64,000 nt of DNA. Source: Bacillus sp. NP157 (lineage in GTDB: Bacteria; Pseudomonadota; Gammaproteobacteria; Xanthomonadales; Rhodanobacteraceae). Numbering within the stretch: the first letter of the stretch is position 1; each line of letters begins with the position of its first letter. Where the stretch lies: the NCBI GenBank assembly GCA_018889975.1, contig CP076546.1, forward strand, positions 3,348,001 through 3,412,000. The letters run 5' to 3'. The notes under the pieces were generated by a model that saw only the letters and a list, made by a program, of their open reading frames with translations, was not told the origin of the DNA and ran no database searches. Shown piece by piece: positions 20,529 to 29,153 of this stretch. The translations under genes were made by a program, and so were the position numbers.

Positions 20529-21292
20529 GCAACCATCTCATCGCCCTGGGCACGATCGTCCGTCGCGAGATCGTGCGCATCATGCGCATCTGGACGCAGA
20601 CGCTGATCCCGCCGGCCATCACGATGACGCTCTACTTCGTCATCTTCGGCAAGCTGATCGGCAGCCGCATCGGCACCATGCATGGCTTCACCTACATGCA
20701 GTACATCGTGCCGGGCCTGGTCATGATGTCGATCATCACCAACAGCTACGGCAACATCTCCTCGTCCTTCTTCGGTGCCAAGTTCGGCCGTTTCGTCGAA
20801 GAGATGCTGGTGTCGCCGATGCCGAACTGGGTGATCCTGCTCGGCTACGTCACCGGCGCGGTGACCCGCGGCCTGGTCGTCGGCATCCTGGTGCTGATCA
20901 TCGCGCTGTTCTTCACCGACCTGCACGTGGCGCATCCGCTGACGACGTTCTTCTCGGTCCTGCTCGGCGCGACCGTGTTCTCGCTGGCCGGCTTCGTCAA
21001 CGCGGTGTACGCCAAGAAGTTCGACGACATCGCCCTGGTGCCGACCTTCGTGCTCACCCCGCTGACCTACCTCGGCGGCGTGTTCTATTCGGTCGACCTG
21101 CTCAGCGAGCCGTGGCACAGCATTTCGCTGGTCAACCCGATCCTGTACATGGTCAACGCGTTCCGCTTCGGCGTGCTCGGCGTCAGCGACGTGCCGATCG
21201 TCACCGCGTTTGCCGTGATGCTGGTCTTCGTCGTCGGCCTTGCGGCCGTGGCCCTTCGCCTGCTCTCGCGCGGCGTCGGCCTTCGCTCCTAA
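20525..21292 (+). CDS. yadH: ABC-2 type transporter permease (YadH-like)
   Basis: A 255-residue membrane protein with six predicted helices and the ABC-2 signature in its C-terminal half (FVLTPLTYLGGVFYSVDLLSEPWHSISLVNPILYMVNAFR). The N-terminal helix region RIWTQTLIPPAITMTLYFVIFGKLIGSRIG matches the YadH/DrrB type. It forms the membrane channel for the overlapping ATPase gene. The overlap of 4 bases indicates translational coupling and fixed stoichiometry. Confidence 0.9.
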   Translation: MSNHLIALGTIVRREIVRIMRIWTQTLIPPAITMTLYFVIFGKLIGSRIGTMHGFTYMQYIVPGLVMMSIITNSYGNISSSFFGAKFGRFVEEMLVSPMPNWVILLGYVTGAVTRGLVVGILVLIIALFFTDLHVAHPLTTFFSVLLGATVFSLAGFVNAVYAKKFDDIALVPTFVLTPLTYLGGVFYSVDLLSEPWHSISLVNPILYMVNAFRFGVLGVSDVPIVTAFAVMLVFVVGLAAVALRLLSRGVGLRS

Positions 21293-21296
21293 GCCG

Positions 21297-22016
21297 ATGC
21301 GCGTCAACAAGTACATTGCCGAGTCCGGCCTGTGCTCGCGCCGCGAAGCGGACGAGTTGCTGCAGGCCGGCCGGGTCATGATCAACGATGAAGTCGTCGG
21401 CATGGGCGCCAAGGCGCTCGACGGCGACGTGGTGAAGGTCGATGGCGATGTCGTCGTCGCCCGCACCGTCGCGCCCGAGTCGACCAAGAACCGCGGCGTG
21501 TATATCGCGCTGAACAAGCCGGTCGGGATCACCTGCACGACGGACACCACGGTCGAAGGCAACATCGTCGACTTCGTCGACCACCAGCAACGGATCTTCC
21601 CGATCGGGCGGCTGGACAAGGATTCGGAAGGCCTGATCCTGCTGACCAGCAACGGCGACATCGTCAACGAGATCCTCCGTTCGGAGAACAACCACGAGAA
21701 GGAATACCTCGTGGGCGTGAACAAGGCGGTCACCGATGAGTTTCTCGCCGGGATGGCCAGGGGCGTGCGCATCCATGGCCAGATGACCCGGCCGTGCAAG
21801 GTGCGCCGGATCGCGAAGTTCGGCTTCGCCATCATCCTCACCCAGGGGCTGAATCGCCAGATCCGCCTGATGGCTGCCGAGTTCGGCTATCGCGTCACCC
21901 AGCTGCGCCGCGTACGCATCATCAACGTGAAGCTGGGCCACCTCAAGGTGGGCCAGTGGCGCAACCTGACGGAAGCCGAGTTGAAGGGCTTGTTGCCCGG
22001 GCGGACACGCTGGTAA
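21297..22016 (+). CDS. rluF: 23S rRNA pseudouridine synthase (RluF-like)
   Basis: A 239-residue RsuA/RluB/E/F-family enzyme. An N-terminal S4 RNA-binding domain (MRVNKYIAESGLCSRREADELLQAGRVMIN) precedes the catalytic domain with the conserved GRLDKDSEGLILLT; D107 is the catalytic aspartate. The closing ILTQGLNRQIRLMAAEFGY motif is also intact. It converts a uridine in 23S rRNA to pseudouridine; assignment to RluF (position 2604 in E. coli) rather than RluB/E is by overall resemblance. It starts 4 bases after the permease stop, so it belongs to the same transcript. Confidence 0.85.
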   Translation: MRVNKYIAESGLCSRREADELLQAGRVMINDEVVGMGAKALDGDVVKVDGDVVVARTVAPESTKNRGVYIALNKPVGITCTTDTTVEGNIVDFVDHQQRIFPIGRLDKDSEGLILLTSNGDIVNEILRSENNHEKEYLVGVNKAVTDEFLAGMARGVRIHGQMTRPCKVRRIAKFGFAIILTQGLNRQIRLMAAEFGYRVTQLRRVRIINVKLGHLKVGQWRNLTEAELKGLLPGRTRW

Positions 22017-22077
22017 CGCCGTGCCGGTGGCGCTGCGATCCCTGCAATCCTTGCGATCGCGGCATCTGACGACAACT

Positions 22078-22097
22078 ACGTAGGCAGTCGCCTACGT
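22078..22097. other. Short perfect inverted repeat upstream of the A1-B1-A2-B2 array
   Basis: ACGTAGGC, four bases, GCCTACGT. It lies in the 200-base gap between rluF and the A1 gene. No T-run follows, so it is not a classical terminator; it may be an operator or a weak hairpin. A similar shorter palindrome (GTAGGCGGTCGCCTAG) occurs at 39958-39973. The remainder of the gap has no convincing promoter. Confidence 0.45.
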
Positions 22098-22216
22098 CAC
22101 GCATCGGCTGAACGCCGGTCGCTGTGGGGCATCGCCTGATCCTTCGCCGCGACGCGTTCGGGGAAACTCAGTGACACCTGGTTGCCAGGTTCACCTCCAA
22201 AGGAGTTTCCCCCGAC

Positions 22217-23362
22217 ATGATGTCACTGCGTACCTGCGCGATGCTCGCGTGCCTCGCTCCGCTACCCGTCACAGCGGCCATCGCGCCGTCCATCCAAACG
22301 GATGTCTATCGCGAACTGTTGAAGTATCGCGTCGACGGCCCGCACGACGACCGGGTTACCTTTTCCGACGCCGCCCTCGGCACGCCGGCATTGCTACGCA
22401 TGCTCCTGGTCGATGCCCGTTCGCCCTACAGCGAGCTGGTGGCGATGCCCGACATGCTCAACGAGCTCTGGTGGGAAGATTTCAGTTCTCGCATAGCCCC
22501 CGGCCAGCCACCGGGTTCCGTGCTCGAGGCCCTTCAGTGGCAGCTTGGGCTTACCAAGGCTCGGCCGGGACGCGAGGTCGATGTCTCCCGCGTGGATGCC
22601 GCCGCCTTTCGGGGCGTTGAAGCAGCCGCCGGTGCGATCAAGGCAGGCATCCCCTACGACGTCTTCATGAAAGCGTGGGATATGAATCCGTCGGGCGTGA
22701 CGCTCGCGGCCCATGATGCCGTCGCCCTTCAGTTGCTCCGCGAACAGATGGCCCGCACCCCGCGATCCATGTGGCCCGCGCTGGGAATCGAGTCGTCGGT
22801 ACTGGACCGCTACATGGCGGCTCGTAGTGGCGACGACATATCGCATGACGATGCCGAGTATCTCGTCGGCATCGTCACGATGGCCCTGCGCAGCAGGGAC
22901 CCTGGCACCGGCACGGACGGAAAGCCCCGGCTCCCGGCCGCCTACCGGATCGCGCGCACGGCAGCGGCATACAAGGATATCAGGGGATATTTTCGCGGCA
23001 GCCCGCTCTGCGTAAACCACGACCCCAATGACGACCTTCCAAGGGACGCCAGTGCCTACGACGACAACAGCCCGCTGTGTTTCGTCGGAGCGACCGATCG
23101 CGCGGTGCTCGCCTGGTACCGCTCGGAATGGCGGCTGGAGCGACAGAGGATACCAATCCATGAAAATGCCCATCCAACATGGCACCGCGCCATGCTGATC
23201 TTCGGCCTCGCCATGCCGCTCATGGACATCGCCGCACTCGTTGAATTCTCGGAGGCATCGGTCGCCGGCGACATGGCCGAGACGTCCGGGCTCGAAGACG
23301 CCGAAGCCGAGGCAGCCGACGCGCGGGCCAGCTCGCTCAGCTGCGGAGTGCGAAGCGCATGA
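22217..23362 (+). CDS. Module protein A1: secreted, Cys-pair and C-terminal hydrophobic segment
   Basis: A 381-residue protein of unknown family with a signal peptide (MMSLRTCAMLACLAPLPVTA). It is a clear paralogue of the A2 gene (24412-25482): shared features are PYSELV then NELWW (92-96), LQLLREQMARTP, YRIARTAAAYKDIRGYF, two cysteines exactly 22 residues apart (C265, C288) with CFVGATDRAVLAWY, and a hydrophobic segment GLAMPLMDIAALVEF near 330. The body looks helical. The last segment is long enough to anchor or insert in a membrane. The start ATG follows AAGGAG. Its stop overlaps the start of the deaminase-like B1 gene (ATGA), so A and B are translated together, as expected of partners. 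Confidence 0.7.
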   Translation: MMSLRTCAMLACLAPLPVTAAIAPSIQTDVYRELLKYRVDGPHDDRVTFSDAALGTPALLRMLLVDARSPYSELVAMPDMLNELWWEDFSSRIAPGQPPGSVLEALQWQLGLTKARPGREVDVSRVDAAAFRGVEAAAGAIKAGIPYDVFMKAWDMNPSGVTLAAHDAVALQLLREQMARTPRSMWPALGIESSVLDRYMAARSGDDISHDDAEYLVGIVTMALRSRDPGTGTDGKPRLPAAYRIARTAAAYKDIRGYFRGSPLCVNHDPNDDLPRDASAYDDNSPLCFVGATDRAVLAWYRSEWRLERQRIPIHENAHPTWHRAMLIFGLAMPLMDIAALVEFSEASVAGDMAETSGLEDAEAEAADARASSLSCGVRSA

Positions 23363-24378
23363 ACGCATTGAACCTGGCCACGACCACCGCGCTCGCCCTC
23401 GCCTGCCTGTCCCCGTCGACCCGTGCTGCTCCCGGCGACGACCAGGTTGTGCCCTACGAAATCAAGCTCATGAAAGGCGCTGGCAACGTCGCTGTCTTCC
23501 TCGCCCACGATGCGGAGGTCCATGTAGAAGCACTGAGGAAGGGCGTTGCCGTGACGCAGGCGACGACGTCGTACGCGAACACCCCCGTACCCGTCAGGGG
23601 TAACCATAACTTCCGGAAGCAGCTGGCTGCCAAGGCCAGGGGTGCAACCCTCGCGCGGCTCGACTACCGCTCGGCCGCGACCGGCGAAACGATCAGGGTC
23701 CATGCACGCAGTGGCGCGTCGATTGAGCGAACGATCCAGCAAGTGGCAGGAAGGAGAAGCCAGGGTGCGACCAGTGGCTCCGAATCCGAGGCCGGCGCCC
23801 AGATCAGTCCCGCCGAGGCGCTCGCCGACGCCAGGGATGTGCAGTTTTATCCGCCGTCGGACATTCGAGCGACCAACATGCGACAGCGTGACAACTGGGT
23901 CGTCGAGCCTTCGGCTGAAACCGAGGGTCCTCGAAAGGGTGAGATCATCCATGGCACCGATGCGGAACTCAAGGCACTCCGGCAGCTTGAGTTTGAGTTT
24001 GAGAAAAACCCCGGGCTCAGCGTGGCGGGAGGCGAGGTCACGGGCTATGTCAGCAAGACGGTCTGCCATTCCTGTGACGCCGCCTTCAAGGCATTCGCCA
24101 GGAAATACAAGGTCAGCGGGACAATCTACTATCTCGATGAGACGAGCGTGAAGGACTCCGCTACGTTGGCCGACACCGTTGGCGACGACATCACCGCGGC
24201 GAGCCGGGCGTCGTCCGCTGTGCTCAGCCGGATACGTAAAGACCTTGGCTGGCAGCGTCTGGTCGAAAGCGAGGTGGATCCCGACGCGGCTTCGTGGTCC
24301 GGCCCCTACGACGTGGAGCGCCTTGCCGCCGCGGAAGCGGGCGAGCTCACGGCCAGCGAGCGCTGCCTTTCCGATTGA
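23359..24378 (+). CDS. Module protein B1: secreted, deaminase-fold-like domain
   Basis: A 339-residue protein with a signal peptide (MNALNLATTTALALACLSPSTRA). The N-terminal 150 residues are variable between paralogues apart from an ARLDYR-like strand. Residues 195-260 carry the pattern HGTDAELKALRQLE (H198, D201, E203) followed by GEVTGYVSKTVCHSCDAAFKAFARKYKV (C236, C239). A (H/C/D)xE motif on one helix and a CxxC at the start of the next, separated by a strand, is the zinc and catalytic arrangement of the cytidine deaminase fold, and the KAL and CxSC contexts resemble polymorphic-toxin deaminases. Activity and target are unknown. It overlaps A1 by 4 bases and is followed by A2 after 33 bases. 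Confidence 0.6.
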   Translation: MNALNLATTTALALACLSPSTRAAPGDDQVVPYEIKLMKGAGNVAVFLAHDAEVHVEALRKGVAVTQATTSYANTPVPVRGNHNFRKQLAAKARGATLARLDYRSAATGETIRVHARSGASIERTIQQVAGRRSQGATSGSESEAGAQISPAEALADARDVQFYPPSDIRATNMRQRDNWVVEPSAETEGPRKGEIIHGTDAELKALRQLEFEFEKNPGLSVAGGEVTGYVSKTVCHSCDAAFKAFARKYKVSGTIYYLDETSVKDSATLADTVGDDITAASRASSAVLSRIRKDLGWQRLVESEVDPDAASWSGPYDVERLAAAEAGELTASERCLSD

Positions 24379-24411
24379 CGGCTTCGTACGATCACCCGAC
24401 AGGAACCCCCG

Positions 24412-25482
24412 ATGCGAAAGCCATCACCCCGAGCGATGCTATTGCTTTGCCTCACTGCCTCGCCCGGGGCAATGGCTTCGTCGATCCTTGGGCAAATGCA
24501 GGCTGAGCGGATCGCTCAGCTCGGCATCGAGCAAGCCACGGACCATGACGACGCGTGGTTCGCGCAACAGCTTCTCGTGCAACCCGCCTCTCCCTACAGC
24601 GATGTGGTGCGTACACCGTCGCTCATGAACGAACTCTGGTGGCGCGAAGTCGTCGACGCCAGCGCAGCCGACGACGACCAGGTGCTCGATGCACTTCGCC
24701 GCGAACTGGGCATGACACGCGCGAGGCCAGGCGTCGATGTCATGCCGGCGGGCGGATTTCGCGATCCGTTCGTCGCAGCCAATGCAACGAAGGCGGGGCT
24801 GGAGCCGGATGTTTTCTGGCATGTGCTGGACCTGTTCGGCTACGAGCACGCGCCTCGCTTCGCAAGCCACGCTGTCGGACTACAGATCCTGCGCGAACAG
24901 ATCGGTTCGACGCCGCCAGCTCGCCGCGCCGCCGTAGGGGTGTTCGACGACGTCGCGTCCCGGGTCATGCGGGCGAGGCACCCGGACGAGTTGTCGACGC
25001 ATGATCTGCGCTACCTCGACACGATCGTCCAGCACCGGCTGCTGCATCCGTCGGCCAACGCCGGTCTGCCGATCGCCTGGCGGATCGCACGCGCGGCTGC
25101 CGCCTTTCGCGATGCGCAGGGCTATGTCACGTCACCGCCATGTCGACCGGATGGCACGGCGCATCCCCAGAACGCCGGGGGCGGAGCACCCGGCGATGCA
25201 CGCATACCCTGCTTCGTCGCAGCGCATGACCGTGCCGTGCACCGTTGGTACGTCGATGACATGCGTCGCACGCCGCTTCGGCCCGAGCCGCGGCACGATG
25301 GGCTCGCACGGTTGGGCCTGCTGGTCGGCGCGCTCATGCCCCTGCTCGACATGCTGGCCATGGCGGAAATCGTCGAGGCGGCCGTTGCCGACGACATGGT
25401 GTCTGCCGATGCGCTGTCCAGCTCCGACGCCGAGGCCTTGTCCGAACGCGCCAGCCGCCTGGCCTGCCCCGCAATGGAATAA
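24412..25482 (+). CDS. Module protein A2: paralogue of A1
   Basis: A 356-residue secreted protein (signal MRKPSPRAMLLLCLTASPGAMA) that repeats the A1 layout: PYSDVV, NELWW (73-77), LGMTRARPG, LQILREQIGSTP, WRIARAAAAFRDAQGYV, cysteines C244 and C267 with the same 22-residue spacing and CFVAAHDRAVHRWY, then the hydrophobic stretch GLLVGALMPLLDMLAMAEI. No family is recognised. An AGGA ribosome site precedes the ATG. The B2 gene starts 2 bases after its stop. Divergence from A1 is large (perhaps a third identical by eye), so the duplication is old or under diversifying selection. Confidence 0.7.
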   Translation: MRKPSPRAMLLLCLTASPGAMASSILGQMQAERIAQLGIEQATDHDDAWFAQQLLVQPASPYSDVVRTPSLMNELWWREVVDASAADDDQVLDALRRELGMTRARPGVDVMPAGGFRDPFVAANATKAGLEPDVFWHVLDLFGYEHAPRFASHAVGLQILREQIGSTPPARRAAVGVFDDVASRVMRARHPDELSTHDLRYLDTIVQHRLLHPSANAGLPIAWRIARAAAAFRDAQGYVTSPPCRPDGTAHPQNAGGGAPGDARIPCFVAAHDRAVHRWYVDDMRRTPLRPEPRHDGLARLGLLVGALMPLLDMLAMAEIVEAAVADDMVSADALSSSDAEALSERASRLACPAME

Positions 25483-25484
25483 CC

Positions 25485-26579
25485 ATGATCATGAGCGTAC
25501 GTTCAATCCCACCCGTCGTAGCCATCGCCGTCGCGTACGCCTTGCCTGGCTACGCCGCCGCCGGCAGCGTCACCACAACCCGTGCGGATCTCGACGAAGG
25601 CAACCTCGTCGCGCTGCTCGAAGCCAGCAGCCAGCGCCATGTCGATGCCATGCGCAGTATCATCGTCGCGAGGTATCCCGGGGACTATCGGGCGCGGCGT
25701 TGGGAGCTCGTCGAGAGCCATATGCGCAGCACGCCCATCGCACGGCTGGAGTACACCTACACGTCGAATGGGATCTCCCACGTGCGCACGTACCACGCGA
25801 TGGCCGGCGAGCCCCTGGGCCGTGTCGCCGTGCGCGCGTTCGCCGGACCGACGCCACCAGGAACGCCGAGCACGCCATCGTCGCCGGAGCTGGCAACGTC
25901 GGCGTCCGAGGCGGAAGAAGACGCCGCCGGTAGCCAGGCGGCGGTAAGCGACGAGGCACTCGCCGCGGCGGAAACCGCAGACGAACCCTTCTACGTCGCG
26001 TCGGACGCGACCGACGTCCGTGCGCCTTTTCGCATGGGCGGTCGCTCGATCATGAAGCCCTACTGGCACGATGGCCGTTATCATGCCCTGGATGCCGAAC
26101 AGAAGGCGTTGCGCGCGTTGGAGGACGACATCCTCGGCGGCGTCGTGCCACGCAGCGGCACGGTACGCGGGATGCTCAGCGGCGTTGTCTGCCACACCTG
26201 CCGCTGGTCCATCGGGACCTTCGCCGACGCCTACGACCTCGACATCCAGCTTACCGAAATGTCTCCCACCATCCCGTCGGCGCTCAAGAAGGAGCTGATC
26301 GCCTCTGGCCGGGCACGCCTCAGGGGACTCAAGCTCATCGACGCGGGCACGGAACGGCCGATGGTGGCCTTCGATGCATTGGCCGGTGCACGCGCCGCAC
26401 AAGTCCGTGACAATATCAGCCCCGCCGCCATGGAACGTACGGCAAGCGGCAAGCCATGGCCACAGCGTTCGTTTCGACTGGGTCAACCGCGGCCACGGCG
26501 GATCACCGAAGCATCGGCAAGCCCGTCGGAAGGCTCCGACCGTACGTCGTCACCCGAGCGCGAACCGCCGGATTGCTGA
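25485..26579 (+). CDS. Module protein B2: paralogue of B1 with deaminase-fold-like domain
   Basis: A 364-residue secreted protein (signal MIMSVRSIPPVVAIAVAYALPGYA). Its core, HALDAEQKALRALEDDI (H200, D203, E205) then SGTVRGMLSGVVCHTCRWSIGTFADAYDL (C236, C239), matches B1 at the same residue positions, while the regions on either side have diverged. A proline/serine/alanine-rich linker occupies about 121-165. The C-terminal 70 residues are basic and disordered-looking and unrelated to B1's tail. ATGs at 25485 and 25491 are both possible; the first keeps the longer signal. It ends 12 bases from the convergent hrpB gene, which closes the array. Confidence 0.6.
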   Translation: MIMSVRSIPPVVAIAVAYALPGYAAAGSVTTTRADLDEGNLVALLEASSQRHVDAMRSIIVARYPGDYRARRWELVESHMRSTPIARLEYTYTSNGISHVRTYHAMAGEPLGRVAVRAFAGPTPPGTPSTPSSPELATSASEAEEDAAGSQAAVSDEALAAAETADEPFYVASDATDVRAPFRMGGRSIMKPYWHDGRYHALDAEQKALRALEDDILGGVVPRSGTVRGMLSGVVCHTCRWSIGTFADAYDLDIQLTEMSPTIPSALKKELIASGRARLRGLKLIDAGTERPMVAFDALAGARAAQVRDNISPAAMERTASGKPWPQRSFRLGQPRPRRITEASASPSEGSDRTSSPEREPPDC

Positions 26580-26591
26580 GCGTGGAATCGC

Positions 26592-29102
26592 TCAGGTGCC
26601 GCGCGGCTTTGCCCGGTGGGTCGCCGTCGCCGTCCACGGATCGTCCGGCCAGGGATGCCGTGGATAGCGACCCTTCAATTCCTTCTTCACTTCGGGATAC
26701 GTGCGATCCCAGAACCCGGCGAGGTCCTGGGTCACCTGGATCGGTCGGCCCGCAGGCGACAGCAGGTGCAACATCACCGGGACGCGCCCATCGCCTACCC
26801 GCGGGGTGTCGGCCAGGCCAAACAGCTCCTGCAGCTTCACCGCCAACACCGGCGGCGCGCCGGGCTCGTCGTCGCGTGCGCCGTACTCCAGCCGCCGCGT
26901 CATGCCGCTCGGCACGACCAGCTCCTCGGGCGCGTGCGCATCGAGCGCACGCCGCTGCTCATAGTCGAACATCGAGGCCAGGGCTTCGGACAATTCGGCA
27001 GGCTGCAGCGCATCGAGCCGCCGCTTGCCGGAGAGGAACGGCGACAGCCACGTGTCGAGCGTGCGCGCGAGCGCGTCATCGCTGACATCGGGCAAGCCGA
27101 GCTCGGGACGCCACGCGCGCAAGGCACCCATGCGGGCGCGCAGTCGCCGGGCGTTGTCCGTCCAGGGAAGTGCAGGGATGCCGCGGGAACGAATCGCCGC
27201 CAGCAACGCCGGCAACGCATCGTCGCCGCTGACCGGTACGGACTTGCGCGAGACCACCAGGGCATCGAAGCGACGCTCCTCGAAGGCCTCTGCGATCTGC
27301 CGCGCATCGTCCCAACGCAGTACGCGCGTCGTGGTGAAGCGCTCGGCGTGCTCGCGCTCGAGGGTGTCCGGATCGAGTGGCGCGGCCGCGAACACGAGGC
27401 TATCGCGCGCATCCAGGCGAAGGTCGACGATCAATAACCACGGTTCGCCATGCAGTGCGCTCTGCTCGTGCAGGCGCGCGCCGCGGCCATTGGCCAGTTG
27501 GTAGCGCAGCGGCTGCGTATCGTCACGGCGCGCCACGCGATCGGGGAACGCATGCGCAAGCAGGTCGCCGACGGCATGCGAGTCGGGGACGCCGCTTGCC
27601 GCCGTCCTGGCGTCCATCCGTCGACGCCAGCCCGCGGCAGCCTTGTCGATCGCCGCAAGTGCACCCGCGTCCGCGGAACCGATCCGGGCGCCACGGCCGC
27701 GGCCGTCACGCCAGAGGTGCAAGGCATGCAACCGCTGGCGGAAGTCGTCGTTACGCGCCGCTTCGCCGCGCAGTGGGGAGCGTGCTTCAGCAAGTGCCAG
27801 CAGGTCGGCCACCAGCGCGCGTTGCTCGGGGCGTGCTCGCATCGCGGCCGCCGCCAGCCGCGCCGCGGCCCCCAGCGCAAGCATCTTCCGGCCGAGGCCG
27901 GTGATCGCCGACGCGCTATCCAGTGCACCGAGCCGGCGCAGAAGGTCGCGGGCCTGGCTCATCGCCCCGGCCGGCGGCGGATCCAGCCAGGGCAGGGATT
28001 CGCTGCCCCAGCCGGCGAGTTCCAGCGCAAGGCCGGACAGTTCGGCCTGCTCGATCTCCGCGCTGCGCGACGGCTCGAGGCGACGGCTCTGCGGCCACAG
28101 GCGATAGGCGCGCCCCTCGGCGACGCGCCCAGCGCGGCCCGCGCGCTGGTCGGCCGACGCCTGCGAGATGAGCACGGTCTCCAGCCGGGTGAAGCCCGAG
28201 GGCGGATCGAACCGCGGCTCGCGCGCCTGGCCGCTGTCGACCACCGCGCGAATGCCCGGCAGGGTCACGCTCGATTCGGCGACGTTGGTGGCAAGGACGA
28301 CGCGCCGCGTGCCCGCGTCCGCCGGCGCGAGCGCCAGCTGCTGCTCCGCGAGCGACAGCTCGCCGTGCAGCGCAACGACTTCGACATCGCCCTCAAGGCG
28401 CTCCAGCATCGTCCGCACGCGTTCGATCTCGCGACGCCCGGGCAGGAACGCGAGCACGTCGCCGTCGTTCTCGCGCAGGGCCTGCTGCACGGTCCGCGCC
28501 ATGTGCTGCTCGACCGTTTCCTGCGTCCGCGCCGGCGGGTGCACGATGTCGACCGGGAAGCTGCGTCCCGGACTGCTCAGGCGCGGGGCGTCCAGCCAGC
28601 GAGCGATGCGTTCGCCGTCCAGCGTCGCGGACATCACCACGAGGCGCAGGTCGGGTCGCAGGCTCGCCTGTACGTCGAGCGCAAGCGCCGCGCCGAGGTC
28701 GCCGGCCAGGTGCCGCTCATGGAATTCGTCGAACAGGATCGCGCCGACGCCATCCAGTGAGGGATCGTCCTGGATCAGCCGACTGAGGATGCCTTCGGTG
28801 ACCACTTCGATCCGCGTCCGCGGCCCGATCCGCGACTCGAAGCGGATGCGATAGCCGACCGTGCCGCCGACCTCTTCGGCCAGCTGCGCCGCCATGAACG
28901 TTGCGGCGGCCCGTGCCGCGACGCGGCGCGGTTCCAGCATCAGGATGCGCTGGCCGGCGAGCCAGGGCGCATCGAGCAGGGCGAGGGGGACCTGGGTCGT
29001 CTTGCCCGCGCCGGGCGGCGCTTCCAGCACGAGGCGCGGCCGCTCCGCGAGCGAGGCGAGGATGTCGGGCAGCAGCGGGGTGATAGGGAAGACGGGAGTC
29101 AT
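26592..29102 (-). CDS. hrpB: ATP-dependent helicase HrpB
   Basis: An 836-residue DEAH/DExH helicase of the HrpB family (full-length members are about 800-850). Walker A APPGAGKTTQVPL at 30-40, the box II variant LFDEFHER, SAT in VVMSATLDGERI, and QRAGRAGRVAEGRAYRLW (motif VI) are present; the C-terminal HrpB domain ends GRYPRHPWPDDPW, which is diagnostic. It probably unwinds RNA or RNA-DNA hybrids in the cytosol; its precise role in bacteria is unclear. It is on the opposite strand to the A/B array and 51 bases downstream of gspD. Confidence 0.95.
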   Translation of the reverse strand: MTPVFPITPLLPDILASLAERPRLVLEAPPGAGKTTQVPLALLDAPWLAGQRILMLEPRRVAARAAATFMAAQLAEEVGGTVGYRIRFESRIGPRTRIEVVTEGILSRLIQDDPSLDGVGAILFDEFHERHLAGDLGAALALDVQASLRPDLRLVVMSATLDGERIARWLDAPRLSSPGRSFPVDIVHPPARTQETVEQHMARTVQQALRENDGDVLAFLPGRREIERVRTMLERLEGDVEVVALHGELSLAEQQLALAPADAGTRRVVLATNVAESSVTLPGIRAVVDSGQAREPRFDPPSGFTRLETVLISQASADQRAGRAGRVAEGRAYRLWPQSRRLEPSRSAEIEQAELSGLALELAGWGSESLPWLDPPPAGAMSQARDLLRRLGALDSASAITGLGRKMLALGAAARLAAAAMRARPEQRALVADLLALAEARSPLRGEAARNDDFRQRLHALHLWRDGRGRGARIGSADAGALAAIDKAAAGWRRRMDARTAASGVPDSHAVGDLLAHAFPDRVARRDDTQPLRYQLANGRGARLHEQSALHGEPWLLIVDLRLDARDSLVFAAAPLDPDTLEREHAERFTTTRVLRWDDARQIAEAFEERRFDALVVSRKSVPVSGDDALPALLAAIRSRGIPALPWTDNARRLRARMGALRAWRPELGLPDVSDDALARTLDTWLSPFLSGKRRLDALQPAELSEALASMFDYEQRRALDAHAPEELVVPSGMTRRLEYGARDDEPGAPPVLAVKLQELFGLADTPRVGDGRVPVMLHLLSPAGRPIQVTQDLAGFWDRTYPEVKKELKGRYPRHPWPDDPWTATATHRAKPRGT

Positions 29103-29153
29103 GCGCTGCGTATGGTACGCAGGATCGCGCTCGCCCGCCTCCCGACGCGCGGA

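Noticed and set aside
22217-26579. Reading A as a cytosolic immunity protein for B, as in classical toxin-immunity pairs
   Set aside because: A1 and A2 carry signal peptides and a hydrophobic C-terminal segment, and A precedes B. A cytosolic immunity role is therefore unlikely; partner, anchor or secreted inhibitor are all still open.
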